Positions 19,955-29,581 of a stretch of DNA of 64,000 bases are shown in pieces. The DNA lies in contig NZ_AYTB01000017.1 of NCBI RefSeq assembly GCF_000505545.1, forward strand, positions 1 through 64,000, written 5' to 3'. The position numbers and the translations under genes are program-made. Each line of letters starts with the position of its first letter. Position 1 is the first letter of the stretch. The DNA comes from Kurthia huakuii LAM0618 (GTDB taxonomy: Bacteria > Bacillota > Bacilli > Bacillales_A > Planococcaceae). A model generated the notes under the pieces. The model was not told where the DNA came from. It searched no databases and saw only the letters and a program-made list of their open reading frames with translations.

Positions 19955-21814
19955 ATGGGATTGCTGAATGATTTACAAACGAAAGTATTAACGGCGGACG
20001 GTGCAATGGGCACGCTGCTTTATTCATATGGAATTGACTATTGTTATGAAGAGTTAAACGTTTCAAAGCCAGAAATTATCGAGGATATTCATAAACGTTA
20101 TATCGATTCGGGCGCAGATATTATTCAAACGAATACATATACAGCAAACGCTATTAAATTAGCGCGTTACGGTATTGAAGATCAAGTGCAAGCCATCAAT
20201 GAAGGAGCTGTAGCAATTGCTAAGCGCGCTGCAGCACCTGGTGGACAATACGTGTTAGGAACAATTGGCGGTATTCGAGGCATTCGTAAAGCAGATGAAT
20301 CACTAGCGGAAATTTTAGAGGCTTTACTTGCGCAAGCAGATATTTTAATTGCAGGTGACGTTGATGGCCTACTGCTTGAAACATTTTATGACTTTGAAGA
20401 AATTTCAGCGCTCGTAAAAGCATTGCGTGCACGCACGGAGCTGCCGATTATCGCACAAGTGTCAATGCATGAGCCAGGTGTATTGCAAAATGGTTTAGCG
20501 CTAAATGATGCGCTGCATACATTGGAGTCACTTGGCGCCAATATCGTCGGTGTGAACTGCCGCTTAGGCCCGCATCATACGATTCAAGCGTTTGAAAACG
20601 TGGAGCTTCCAGAGACTGCTTTCTTATCAGCTTATCCAAATGCGAGCTTGCTTGATGTTGAAGATGGCAAGATTGTTTATGAATCAGAAGCGGATTATTT
20701 TGGTCGCGCTGCGGTATTATTACGCGATGAAGGTGTGCGCTTAATTGGTGGGTGCTGTGGTACGACACCAGCGCATATTGCTGAAGTGAAAAAACGTTTA
20801 GCAGACCTTCCACCAATCAAAGCAAAAATCGTTGAAAAGAAAAAGTCAGCGATTATTAAAGATGCCGATGCTGCGGTGCATGAACCACTGCATGTACAAG
20901 CAAAAAAACAGCGTACGATTATCGTGGAACTAGATACGCCACGTCATTTAGAAACGGATGCGTTCGTTGAAGGCGCACGTATTTTACAAGATGCTGGAGC
21001 TGATGCGGTGACGATGGCTGACAACTCGCTTGCATCACCACGCGTTAGTAATATGGCGATGGGCGCACGTTTAAAATATGAGAAAAACGTGCGTGCACTC
21101 GCACATATCACATGCCGCGACCGCAACTTAATTGGCTTACAGTCGCATTTAATGGGGCTTGATGCACTAGGCATTACCGATATTTTAGCAGTGACAGGTG
21201 ACCCGACAAAAGTGGGCGATTTCCCAGGCGCGACGAGTGTTTATGACGTTTCAAGTATCGAGCTACTAGAGCTTATTAAAAAATTAAACGACGGCATTTC
21301 ATTCTCAGGAAAGCCGCTTCGTAAAAAAGCCAACTTCTCAGTAGCGGGTGCTTTCAATCCAAACGTGCGTAATGTTGAGCGTGCAGTACCGCGTTTAGAA
21401 AAGAAAATCGCCGCTGGTGCCGATTACTTTATTTCACAGCCTGTCTATACGAAGGAAAAAATTATCGAAGTGTACGAGGCGACGAAGCATATTGAAGAAC
21501 CAATTTTCTTAGGGATTATGCCACTAACGAGCCTACGCAACTCAGAATTTTTACACAATGAAGTACCTGGCATTAAGTTATCGGAAGAAGTTTTAGCACG
21601 TATGAAAGATTGCGGAGAAGATAAAGACCGCGCGCGTGCAGAAGGTCTGGCGATTGCGAAAGAATTAATCGACGTCGCAGCACCATTATTTAAAGGAATT
21701 TATTTAATTACACCGTTTATGCGCTATGACATGACGGTCGAGTTAATTGATTATATTAAGCAACTAGATGTACAAACCAAGGGGGAACAAGCAAATGTCG
21801 AAGCAACGCATTGA
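19955..21814 (+). CDS. yitJ: Bifunctional homocysteine S-methyltransferase / methylenetetrahydrofolate reductase
   Basis: The 619-residue fusion has an N-terminal homocysteine methyltransferase domain (DGAMGTLLYSYG at the start; zinc-binding GGCCGTTPAHI near residue 265). A C-terminal MetF-like MTHFR domain follows (about 325-605; DILAVTGDPTKVGDFPGATSV). It matches YitJ of B. subtilis, also under S-box control. It should make 5-methyl-THF for the methionine synthase that follows. Its end overlaps the metH start by 20 bases. The first domain is paralogous to the N-terminal domain of that MetH. Confidence 0.95.
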   Translation: MGLLNDLQTKVLTADGAMGTLLYSYGIDYCYEELNVSKPEIIEDIHKRYIDSGADIIQTNTYTANAIKLARYGIEDQVQAINEGAVAIAKRAAAPGGQYVLGTIGGIRGIRKADESLAEILEALLAQADILIAGDVDGLLLETFYDFEEISALVKALRARTELPIIAQVSMHEPGVLQNGLALNDALHTLESLGANIVGVNCRLGPHHTIQAFENVELPETAFLSAYPNASLLDVEDGKIVYESEADYFGRAAVLLRDEGVRLIGGCCGTTPAHIAEVKKRLADLPPIKAKIVEKKKSAIIKDADAAVHEPLHVQAKKQRTIIVELDTPRHLETDAFVEGARILQDAGADAVTMADNSLASPRVSNMAMGARLKYEKNVRALAHITCRDRNLIGLQSHLMGLDALGITDILAVTGDPTKVGDFPGATSVYDVSSIELLELIKKLNDGISFSGKPLRKKANFSVAGAFNPNVRNVERAVPRLEKKIAAGADYFISQPVYTKEKIIEVYEATKHIEEPIFLGIMPLTSLRNSEFLHNEVPGIKLSEEVLARMKDCGEDKDRARAEGLAIAKELIDVAAPLFKGIYLITPFMRYDMTVELIDYIKQLDVQTKGEQANVEATH

Positions 21815-24800
21815 GGACCGCATTCAAGATCATATTTTAATTTTAGATGGTGCGATGGGAACGATGCTACAAAACGCCGATCTAACAGCCGATGATTTTG
21901 GTGGCGAAGATTTAGATGGCTGTAATGAAAATCTGAATTTAACACGTCCAGATGTTGTCCGCGACATTCACCGCGCTTATTTTGAAGCGGGTGCAGATAT
22001 CGTTACAACGAATACATTCGGTGGTACACCACTCGTATTAAATGAATATGGTTTAGGAGACAAAGCATACGAAATTAATAAACGTGCTGTTGAGCTTGCA
22101 GTAGAAGCTGCCAATGAACTTTCGACACCGGAATGGCCACGTTATGTTGCCGGTGGTTTAGGGCCGACAACGAAAACATTATCGGTAACAGGTGGTACGA
22201 CATTTGATGCACTAACGCATGATTTTTACGTGCAGGCAAAAGGTTTAATTGATGGCGGCGCGGATGTTTTATTAATGGAAACATCACAAGATATGCTGAA
22301 TGTAAAAGCAGGTACGTTAGGGATTAAGCAAGCATTTGAAGAGCTTGGTAAAGAATTGCCAATCATGATTTCGGGTACGATTGAGCCAATGGGGACAACG
22401 CTTGCTGGTCAAACAATCGATGCATTCTACATTTCAATTGAGCATATTAAACCGCTATCTGTCGGCCTAAACTGTGCGACAGGACCAGAGTTTATGACCG
22501 ATCATATCCGTACATTATCAGAAGTGGCAACGAGCTACGTTAGTTGTTATCCAAACGCCGGTTTGCCAGATGAAGAAGGCCATTATCACGAAACACCAGA
22601 ATCATTATCGAAAAAGCTCGCGGGCTTTGCTGATAAAGGATGGTTAAATGTTATCGGTGGATGCTGTGGTACGACACCCGCACATATTCGTGCGATTCGC
22701 GAGGCGGTAAAAGATAAAGCGCCGCGCCCACGCCCTGGCCATGACCACCCGCATATGGTCTCAGGTATTGAGCCGTTAATGTACGATGATTCAATGCGTC
22801 CACTATTCGTTGGGGAACGTACAAACGTTATCGGTTCACGTAAATTCAAACGTTTAATCGTTGAAGGAAAGTTTGAGGAAGCGGCAGAAATCGCTCGTGC
22901 GCAAGTGAAAAACGGTGCGCACGTACTAGATGTTTGTTTAGCGAACCCCGACCGCGATGAGCTTGAAGATATTCGCAATTATATGGAAGAAGTTGTGAAA
23001 AAAGTAAAAGTACCATTCGTCATTGACTCGACTGACGAAAAAGTAATTGAAGAAGCGCTGAAATATTCACAAGGGAAGGCCATTATTAACTCAATCAACT
23101 TAGAAGATGGCGAGGAACGCTTTGATGCGGTACTACCACTTGTGAAAAAATATGGTGCCTCTATTGTTATCGGTACAATCGATGAAAAAGGGATGGCTGT
23201 TGACCGCCACCGCAAACTTGAAATTGCCGAGCGCGAATATGATTTACTCGTTAATAAATGGGATATTGCGCCGGAAGATATTATTTTTGACCCACTTGTA
23301 TTCCCGGTTGGGACAGGGGATGAGCAATACATCGGCTCAGCGGTTGAAACAATTGAAGGAATTCGTTTAATTAAAGAAAAATTACCACGCGCATTAACGA
23401 TCCTTGGCGTTTCGAATGTGTCATTCGGTTTACCGCCAGTTGGTCGTGAAATTTTAAATGCAGTGTATTTATATAACTGTACACAAGCCGGACTTGACTA
23501 TGCGATTGTCAATACTGAAAAATTAGAGCGTTACGCATCCATTCCAGAACAAGAAATCAAGCTCGCAAATGATTTATTATTTAATACAACAGATGAAACA
23601 TTAGCGGTATTTACGGATTTCTATCGCGATAAAAAGAAAGAAAAAACTGAAGATGATATTCCAAAAACAGTGCCAGAGCGTCTTGCATACTATATTTTAG
23701 AAGGTACGAAAGAAGGCTTAATTGATGATTTAGAGGCAGCGCGTGAAATATACGATGCGCCACTTGATATTATTAATGGACCACTGATGCAAGGTATGGC
23801 GACAGTAGGTAAGCTATTTAATGAAAACCAATTAATCGTAGCGGAAGTATTACAATCTGCTGGTGTCATGAAGGCAGCGGTAGCACACTTAGAGCAATAC
23901 ATGGAAAAAAGCGCCGATGACGTTGGGAAAGGGAAAATGCTCATTGCGACCGTAAAAGGTGACGTGCATGATATCGGTAAAAATTTAGTCGATATTATTA
24001 TGAGTAACAATGGTTATACTGTTGTTGACCTTGGTATTAAAGTAACGCCGCAAACGTTAATCGAAGCGATTCGTAAAGAAAATCCAGATATCGTTGGTCT
24101 TTCAGGGCTACTTGTAAAATCAGCACAGCAAATGGTTGTGACCGCACAGGACTTTAAAGAAGCGGGCATTGATACACCGATTATCGTTGGTGGTGCGGCG
24201 CTATCTCGTCGTTTCACGGATACGAAAATTGCTGCTAACTACGATGGTCCGGTCATGTATGCCAAAGATGCGATGCAAGGTCTTGAAACGATCAATCGCC
24301 TGATGAGCGATGATCGCGAAGGCTTATTAACAGAAATTTTAGAAGCACAAGAAAAACGTAAAGTACAAGATGCGAATCGCGCAGAACGCCCAGCTGTAGC
24401 AGTAAAAGCTCGTCCCGCCAAAACGGTGCGTAGTGATGTGCCGGTTTATGTGCCAAATGATTTGGATCGTCACGTACTGCGCGACTACACACCAGCGTAT
24501 TTATATCCATATGTCAATCTTCGTACATTAATTGGCCATCATTTAGGCTTAAAAGGCTTCAAAGAAGATATGATTAAAGATGGCGACAAACGTGCAGTTG
24601 AGCTATATGAATTAGTACGTGGCTACTTACAATCGGATTTACTGCATCCAAAAGCGATGTATCAATTCTTTAAAGCACAAGCAGACGGCGATGATGTTAT
24701 CATTTACGATAAAGACGGCGTCACTGAAATCGAGCGCTTCACATTCCCTCGTCAAGAGAAGGCGCCATTCCTATGTTTAGCGGATTTCTTGAAAACAAAA

Positions 24801-25223
24801 GAGAGTGGCGAAATGGACTATGTTGGTTTCCTACAAGTAACAGCTGGTAAAGGCATTCGCGAGAAAGCACAGCAATTAAAAGAGCAAGGGAAATTCCTTG
24901 AAATGCATGCGCTACAAGCAACTGCACTTGAGCTTGCGGAAGGTTTAGCGGAGCGTGTGCACCAAGAAATGCGTGACCATGCTGGTTATCCAGATGGCGT
25001 GGACTTTACGATGCGCGACCGTTTCGCGGCGAAGTATCAAGGGCAGCGCTTCTCATATGGCTACCCTGCTTGTCCAAACTTAGAAGACCAAAAGAAATTA
25101 TTTGGCTTGATTCATCCTGAAGATATCGGTGTGAATTTAACGGAAGAATTTATGATGGATCCAGAGGCATCAGTTTCAGCGATGATGTTCTCACATCCAG
25201 ATGCACGTTACTTCAACGTTTAA
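21795..25223 (+). CDS. metH: Cobalamin-dependent methionine synthase MetH
   Basis: The 1142-residue enzyme methylates homocysteine using 5-methyl-THF and B12. All four modules are present: homocysteine domain with GGCCGTTPAH near residue 288; pterin-binding domain (VGERTNVIGSRKFKRLI, near 340); B12 domain with the cobalt-ligand motif DVHDIGKN near 722; and the SAM-dependent reactivation domain ending in GYPACPNLEDQ near 1089. ATG 21795 follows GGGGGAA. It overlaps the yitJ-type gene and is governed by the same S-box leader. No B12 riboswitch is seen. Confidence 0.97.
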   Translation: MSKQRIEDRIQDHILILDGAMGTMLQNADLTADDFGGEDLDGCNENLNLTRPDVVRDIHRAYFEAGADIVTTNTFGGTPLVLNEYGLGDKAYEINKRAVELAVEAANELSTPEWPRYVAGGLGPTTKTLSVTGGTTFDALTHDFYVQAKGLIDGGADVLLMETSQDMLNVKAGTLGIKQAFEELGKELPIMISGTIEPMGTTLAGQTIDAFYISIEHIKPLSVGLNCATGPEFMTDHIRTLSEVATSYVSCYPNAGLPDEEGHYHETPESLSKKLAGFADKGWLNVIGGCCGTTPAHIRAIREAVKDKAPRPRPGHDHPHMVSGIEPLMYDDSMRPLFVGERTNVIGSRKFKRLIVEGKFEEAAEIARAQVKNGAHVLDVCLANPDRDELEDIRNYMEEVVKKVKVPFVIDSTDEKVIEEALKYSQGKAIINSINLEDGEERFDAVLPLVKKYGASIVIGTIDEKGMAVDRHRKLEIAEREYDLLVNKWDIAPEDIIFDPLVFPVGTGDEQYIGSAVETIEGIRLIKEKLPRALTILGVSNVSFGLPPVGREILNAVYLYNCTQAGLDYAIVNTEKLERYASIPEQEIKLANDLLFNTTDETLAVFTDFYRDKKKEKTEDDIPKTVPERLAYYILEGTKEGLIDDLEAAREIYDAPLDIINGPLMQGMATVGKLFNENQLIVAEVLQSAGVMKAAVAHLEQYMEKSADDVGKGKMLIATVKGDVHDIGKNLVDIIMSNNGYTVVDLGIKVTPQTLIEAIRKENPDIVGLSGLLVKSAQQMVVTAQDFKEAGIDTPIIVGGAALSRRFTDTKIAANYDGPVMYAKDAMQGLETINRLMSDDREGLLTEILEAQEKRKVQDANRAERPAVAVKARPAKTVRSDVPVYVPNDLDRHVLRDYTPAYLYPYVNLRTLIGHHLGLKGFKEDMIKDGDKRAVELYELVRGYLQSDLLHPKAMYQFFKAQADGDDVIIYDKDGVTEIERFTFPRQEKAPFLCLADFLKTKESGEMDYVGFLQVTAGKGIREKAQQLKEQGKFLEMHALQATALELAEGLAERVHQEMRDHAGYPDGVDFTMRDRFAAKYQGQRFSYGYPACPNLEDQKKLFGLIHPEDIGVNLTEEFMMDPEASVSAMMFSHPDARYFNV

Positions 25224-25227
25224 TTTG

Positions 25228-25262
25228 AAAGAGAGGAAGGTATGACTTCTTCTCTTTTTTAT
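25228..25262 (+). terminator. Terminator of the S-box methionine operon
   Basis: AAAGAGAGGAAG pairs with CTTCTTCTCTTT with one bulge, followed by long T runs just after metH. Confidence 0.8.
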
Positions 25263-25322
25263 TTTTTTTAAATGAGGTGCTAATCGACAAATTAACGTTT
25301 TTTGTCGCTTAACTAGTGATGA

Positions 25323-25380
25323 ATGTCATAAGTTATGTGTGACATCCACCTATGTGACCTAGTACTAATTTGTTTTATAC
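25323..25380 (+). promoter_or_regulatory. Putative des promoter and DesR-type operator
   Basis: An inverted repeat ATGTCA (25323-25328) / TGACAT (25340-25345) lies upstream of a candidate -10, TATACT (near 25376). A related half-site, TATGTGAC, follows at about 25351. The position and the adjacent desR gene suggest a response-regulator site. The exact DesR consensus could not be checked. Confidence 0.4.
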
Positions 25381-25411
25381 TATGGAGAATAAATTAGTTG
25401 GAGGCAAAAAA

Positions 25412-26434
25412 ATGACGGATCGCGAAAAAATTAAAGAACTTAAAAAAGCTGTTGCGCCGTTTTCGAAATCTGAGATGGGCATGAGTATTCGCCAATTGAT
25501 CAATACACTCGTACCGCTACTGTTATTATGGGGAGCAGGTTACGGCTTATTTCATATATCACCTATCATTTCAATCGTCTGTGCAGTAATTGCGAGCGGC
25601 TTTGTCGTACGTACATTTATTATTTTCCACGATTGCACACATGGCTCGTTTTTCAAAAACAAAAAGTTAAATGCGTTAGTAGGTAATATCACAGGCGTTT
25701 TAACAACATTTCCATATGAACAATGGAAACGTGAGCATTTAATCCACCACGCATCAAGCTCAAATTTAGATGAGCGCGGTGTTGGTGACATTTGGATGAT
25801 GACGACAGAGGAATATAATGAAGCATCAAAATGGCAACGTTTTTGCTACCGTTCGTATCGAAATCCACTAATCATGTTCGGCATTGGACCACTTTATTTA
25901 ATTTTAGTATCAAATCGCATGAACGCTAAAAATGCGAAGAAAAAAGAACGTCTTAACACGTATTACACAACGATTGCGCTTGTCGTTATGCTTGTCGTTA
26001 TGAGCCTATTATTCGGCTGGCAAGCAATGTTACTCGTACAAGGTATTTCAATGTATGTGGCAGCAGTACTTGGCATTTGGTTGTTCTATATTCAGCATAC
26101 ATTCGAAGATTCTTATTTCGAAAATGAGAACGAATGGGACTATGTTAAAGCGGCCGTAGAAGGAAGCTCGTATTACCAATTACCAAAAGTATTACAATGG
26201 ATTTCTGGTAACATCGGTTATCACCACGTACATCACTTAGCGCCACGTATTCCAAACTATGAATTAGAAGAAGCGCATGAAAAAACACCACCACTACAAC
26301 GGGTGACGACGATTACATTAAAAACAAGCTTTGAATCATTACGCTACAAATTGTATGATGCTTCAAACAAACGCTTTATTACATTCAAAGAGTATGCGGC
26401 ATTAAAGAGCGCTTCTAATAGAGGTTTGCTATAA
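25412..26434 (+). CDS. des: Membrane fatty acid desaturase (Des type)
   Basis: A 340-residue integral membrane desaturase. The three histidine clusters of the di-iron site are present: HDCTHG near residue 73, HLIHH near 109 and HHVHH near 271, with four or so membrane helices between. Bacillus Des introduces a delta-5 double bond into existing phospholipids after cold shock to keep the membrane fluid. ATG 25412 follows TTGGAGG. The next gene, 38 bases on, is a DesR-like regulator; DesK, normally between them in B. subtilis, is missing. Confidence 0.92.
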   Translation: MTDREKIKELKKAVAPFSKSEMGMSIRQLINTLVPLLLLWGAGYGLFHISPIISIVCAVIASGFVVRTFIIFHDCTHGSFFKNKKLNALVGNITGVLTTFPYEQWKREHLIHHASSSNLDERGVGDIWMMTTEEYNEASKWQRFCYRSYRNPLIMFGIGPLYLILVSNRMNAKNAKKKERLNTYYTTIALVVMLVVMSLLFGWQAMLLVQGISMYVAAVLGIWLFYIQHTFEDSYFENENEWDYVKAAVEGSSYYQLPKVLQWISGNIGYHHVHHLAPRIPNYELEEAHEKTPPLQRVTTITLKTSFESLRYKLYDASNKRFITFKEYAALKSASNRGLL

Positions 26435-26472
26435 TAAGCATATAAAATAGGGCGTAAGGAAGTGAGTCTCAC

Positions 26473-27078
26473 ATGATTAAAATCGTGTTAGCGGAGGACC
26501 AAGGGATGTTGCTTGGTGCGATGCAGGCATTAATTAATATGGAAGATGACATGGAAGTAGTGGCGGCAGCACGCAATGGCGTTGAGGCGTTAGAAGCAAT
26601 TCGCCTCTATCAACCAGATATCATCATTATGGATATTGAAATGCCTGAAAAAACCGGTCTTGATGTAGCTGAGGAAATTAAGGGTCAAGATTTTAAAGTC
26701 GTCATCTTAACGACATTTGCAAGACCTGGTTATTTTGAGCGCGCAAAGAAAGCTGGCGTGCGTGGCTATTTATTAAAAGACAGCCCGATTGAAGAGCTTG
26801 TGAATGCGATTCGTGTCATTATGGATGGGCGTCGCATGTATGCACCAGAGCTAATTGATATTGTTTACGAAGAAACGGTTGAAAACCCATTGACCGAACG
26901 TGAAACGGAAGTGCTCGGTCTTGTAGCAGAAGGTAAAACAACGAAAGAAATTGCGAAGGAGCTGTTTCTATCACCGGGAACGGTGCGCAATTATATTTCG
27001 ACAATTTTGGACAAGCTCGAAGTCAGCAACCGCATCGAAGCAATTGTGCGTTATAAAGAAAAAGGTTGGAATAAATAA
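26473..27078 (+). CDS. desR: NarL/FixJ-type response regulator (DesR-like)
   Basis: The 201-residue protein has a receiver domain with the acidic pair in LAEDQG, phospho-acceptor Asp in IIIMDIEMPEKTG (about residue 54), Thr in VVILTTFARPG and Lys in GYLLKDSP. A LuxR-type helix-turn-helix follows (LTEREVEVL-like segment, then TTKEIAKELFLSPGTVRNYI). All phosphorylation residues are intact. Size, sequence style and position after the desaturase indicate DesR, activator of des at low temperature. No histidine kinase gene lies beside it, so its partner must be elsewhere or absent. Confidence 0.85.
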   Translation: MIKIVLAEDQGMLLGAMQALINMEDDMEVVAAARNGVEALEAIRLYQPDIIIMDIEMPEKTGLDVAEEIKGQDFKVVILTTFARPGYFERAKKAGVRGYLLKDSPIEELVNAIRVIMDGRRMYAPELIDIVYEETVENPLTERETEVLGLVAEGKTTKEIAKELFLSPGTVRNYISTILDKLEVSNRIEAIVRYKEKGWNK

Positions 27079-27360
27079 TGACCATTCAATATCGTAAAAT
27101 ATTAAAATGACCGGCTCAAATTGGACGAATATTGACGTTAGGCAGAAAAATTGAATATGCTAATTTTAGAGTATATACTCAAGATGTGTAGTACATTTCT
27201 TTGCCAAGAAGTTCCAAATGCGTTCACTTATGTATAGATTTCAATGGTATATGCGGTAAATGGCTCGTTTCTGACCAATTTTAAAGCGATTCGTTACTTG
27301 CTATTGAATTGTTTCTATAAAATAGGTAACGTTGAGTACGGTACACAGTAATATTATGAC
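27079..27360. other. Spacer of about 280 bases with no recognised feature
   Basis: No reading frame with a ribosome site, RNA motif or repeat was recognised here on either strand. The stretch is AT-rich and does not look like a decayed desK, because no kinase motif could be read in any frame. Confidence 0.5.
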
Positions 27361-27403
27361 AAAAAAGTCGCCTTCCCTACATGGAATAGGGAAGGCGATT
27401 TTT
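27361..27403. terminator. Bidirectional terminator, desR region / FetB gene
   Basis: AAAAAGTCGCCTTCCCTA pairs with TAGGGAAGGCGATTTTT around ACATGGAA. The A and T runs suit both directions. Confidence 0.87.
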
Positions 27404-28166
27404 ATTGTCCGGTAAATTTTTCTGGAATTATTTGCAGTTTCTGATTAAATAAAGTGCGGTAGCTGAGGAAGCCAAGCAATACGCTTGATACGGAAGCGGT
27501 CGTTAGTAGCATAAACTGAACGAGCAATTGAAACATCACCGCTTGCATTGGATCGGCACCGGCAATAATTTGACCGCTCATCATCCCGGGGAGTTGTACG
27601 AGGCCAATCGTTTTTTGGCTTTCAATTGTTGGCAACATACTCGCTTTAATCGAGGCGATGAGCTGTCGATGAATCGCTTGTTTAGGCGTACCACCAAGCG
27701 ATAAAATAAGCTCGACTTCTTGTTCATGTGCTTCAATTTCTACTGTGAAGCGGTTGAGAAATAAAATACTCATGACCATCGAGTTGCCGATTGCCATACC
27801 GCTTAATGGAATAATATACTGCGCTGTCGCAGGGACGATATGAAAGCCGAGTAGCACGCCCATAACGATGCCTTCAATCGCACATAAACTTAGCGCCAAT
27901 TTCCACGTAATACCGTCGATTTGGGCGCCTTTTTTACGTGCATTTAACGTCGCGACAAGAATCATAATCGCCACCATTAAAAAGCTATACAGAACATTTT
28001 GTTGATTGAAAATAAGCTGTAATACATAGCCAATTGCGAGCAGTTGAACAATCGCTCGAATCGTCGCAATCGTAACGTCGGCACCGAGTTTTAAATTGAG
28101 TGCTTTTGATAAGACGAGTGGAATACAAACAAACGCGAGTGTAATAGCAAGTGCTGTATACGTCAT
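27402..28166 (-). CDS. fetB: FetB/YbbM-family ABC exporter permease
   Basis: The 254-residue membrane protein has about seven hydrophobic helices and the UPF0014/FetB signatures: SGMAIGNSMVMSILFLNRF near residue 120 and IGLVQLPGMMSGQIIAGADP near 185. In E. coli FetAB exports iron and protects against oxidative stress; the substrate here is inferred. GAGGTG precedes ATG 28166. It overlaps the ATPase gene by four bases (ATGA), so the two are coupled and form one transporter. Confidence 0.87.
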   Translation of the reverse strand: MTYTALAITLAFVCIPLVLSKALNLKLGADVTIATIRAIVQLLAIGYVLQLIFNQQNVLYSFLMVAIMILVATLNARKKGAQIDGITWKLALSLCAIEGIVMGVLLGFHIVPATAQYIIPLSGMAIGNSMVMSILFLNRFTVEIEAHEQEVELILSLGGTPKQAIHRQLIASIKASMLPTIESQKTIGLVQLPGMMSGQIIAGADPMQAVMFQLLVQFMLLTTASVSSVLLGFLSYRTLFNQKLQIIPEKFTGQ

Positions 28167-28879
28167 ACGAGTTCACCTCGCATAAACTGTTGTACGCGCT
28201 CATTGTTTGATGTTTCGAGTAACTCAATTGGCCCGCTCTCAATCAATTCGCCGCGTTGCATAAGCCACATATAATCACCAATGCGCTGTGCTTGCGCCAA
28301 ATTATGCGTAATCCAAATAATCGTCACACCGCGGTTTTTCATGTCGATAATTAGTTGTTCGATTTCACTGACCGCATATGGATCAAGAGCCGATGTGATT
28401 TCATCTAATAATAAAACGTCCGTTGGATTAATGAGCGTGCGTGCAATCGATAATTTTTGGCGCTGACCACCAGAGAGGTCATGCGCCTTTTTATGTATCA
28501 TTTTTGCGTCTAAACCGACCTGTGTAAGCGCGACAATGGCATCTGCTTCAAGCAATTTGTCACCTTGCAATTGCTTCGGTAACTTCAAATTGTCATAGAC
28601 GCTTCCTTTAATCATCGGAGCACCTTGAAGGGCCATGCCAACGCAGCGCCGCAACGCAATCGGATCGTAGCTTGTCAGCGGTTGGCCATTATACATAATA
28701 GCACCTGACGTGGCTGACAAGAGCCCGTTGCACAATTTTAAAATGGTCGTTTTCCCAGCACCTGATGGACCGATTAATGTTGTGATTTTCCCTTTTGGAA
28801 ACAAACCTGAAACATCGTGAATAATTTGTGTGCCTTGAATTGTGACACAAACATCGTTGAATGTTATCGCTGCAGTCAT
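28163..28879 (-). CDS. fetA: FetA-family ABC transporter ATPase
   Basis: A 238-residue ABC ATPase. Walker A is GPSGAGKTT near residue 38, the signature DLSGGQRQKLSIARTL near 133, and Walker B LLLDEITSALD, with ITHN switch His near 190. The start is ATG 28879 after AAGGAGGTG; upstream in-frame GTG/TTG codons lie in the ribosome site. It is first of the two-gene unit with the FetB-type permease. Walker B has Ile in place of the common Pro (DEITSALD), also seen in other FetA proteins as far as I recall. Confidence 0.87.
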   Translation of the reverse strand: MTAAITFNDVCVTIQGTQIIHDVSGLFPKGKITTLIGPSGAGKTTILKLCNGLLSATSGAIMYNGQPLTSYDPIALRRCVGMALQGAPMIKGSVYDNLKLPKQLQGDKLLEADAIVALTQVGLDAKMIHKKAHDLSGGQRQKLSIARTLINPTDVLLLDEITSALDPYAVSEIEQLIIDMKNRGVTIIWITHNLAQAQRIGDYMWLMQRGELIESGPIELLETSNNERVQQFMRGELV

Positions 28880-28958
28880 GCACAACACCTCCTTACTAAT
28901 TAGCGTATCATAGGTTTCGCTAAAAATTATTAAATTATTGCGCGTATAGTACGAAAAA

Positions 28959-28987
28959 TTCGATTCACTAAAAAACTGCTATATAAT
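28959..28987 (+). promoter_or_regulatory. Promoter for adaA-adaB
   Basis: TTCGAT (28959-28964), 17 bases, then TATAAT (28982-28987), shortly before the adaA ribosome site. In Bacillus methylated AdaA activates its own promoter; a weak -35 fits that. Confidence 0.5.
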
Positions 28988-29011
28988 GAAAGAAAAGGAG
29001 GTGCACCTCTA

Positions 29012-29581
29012 GTGATGAAATGCGGAACGATGCCAACGGATGAGGAATGGTTAGCCATCACTACAAATGATGTGACGTATAATGAGCGTTTTGTATATGC
29101 GGTGCGCTCGACAAAAATATGCTGTAAGCCAAGCTGCACGTCACGGCTCCCACATCGCGATAAGGTGTGCATTTTCAGCTCGCTCGAATTGGCGATGGAA
29201 CAGGGCTTTCGACCGTGTAAGCGTTGTCGCCCGGCAAATTTAAAATTACCAAATGAAGAATGGGTATCGCTTATTAACGATTATTTAGAAACACATTATA
29301 TGTATGAATTAACGCTTGATATGTTAGCTGAGCGCTTTCATGGAAGCAAGTTTCATCTGCATCGTATTTATAAAGAAATCATGGGCGTGACGCCGGCAAA
29401 ATATATGCAGCAGTTGCGATTAATTGAAGCAAAACGTTTATTAGAAGAAACAACATTAACGATAAATGACATCGCTGAGCGCGTTGGCTTCCATAGTAGT
29501 GCTTATTTTATTGCGGTGTTTAAGGCGCAAGAACAGCTGACACCAAAACAATATCAGTTGAAAGTGAGGAACGACCGATGA
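29012..29581 (+). CDS. adaA: Methylphosphotriester-DNA methyltransferase / activator AdaA
   Basis: The 189-residue protein has the N-terminal Ada zinc domain with the four cysteines in ICCKPSC and CKRCRP (about residues 30-70). One of these takes methyl groups from DNA phosphotriesters. A C-terminal AraC-type helix-turn-helix follows (LAERFHGSKFHLHRIYKEI, then IAERVGFHSSAYFIAVFK). Methylation turns it into an activator of the adaptive response. The start is GTG 29012 or ATG 29015 after AAAGGAGGTG. It overlaps adaB by four bases, the two-gene arrangement of B. subtilis. Confidence 0.93.
   Translation: MMKCGTMPTDEEWLAITTNDVTYNERFVYAVRSTKICCKPSCTSRLPHRDKVCIFSSLELAMEQGFRPCKRCRPANLKLPNEEWVSLINDYLETHYMYELTLDMLAERFHGSKFHLHRIYKEIMGVTPAKYMQQLRLIEAKRLLEETTLTINDIAERVGFHSSAYFIAVFKAQEQLTPKQYQLKVRNDR

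Noticed and set aside
27079-27360. Remnant of a desK pseudogene after desR
   Set aside because: No kinase H-box or ATP-binding motif could be read in any frame.
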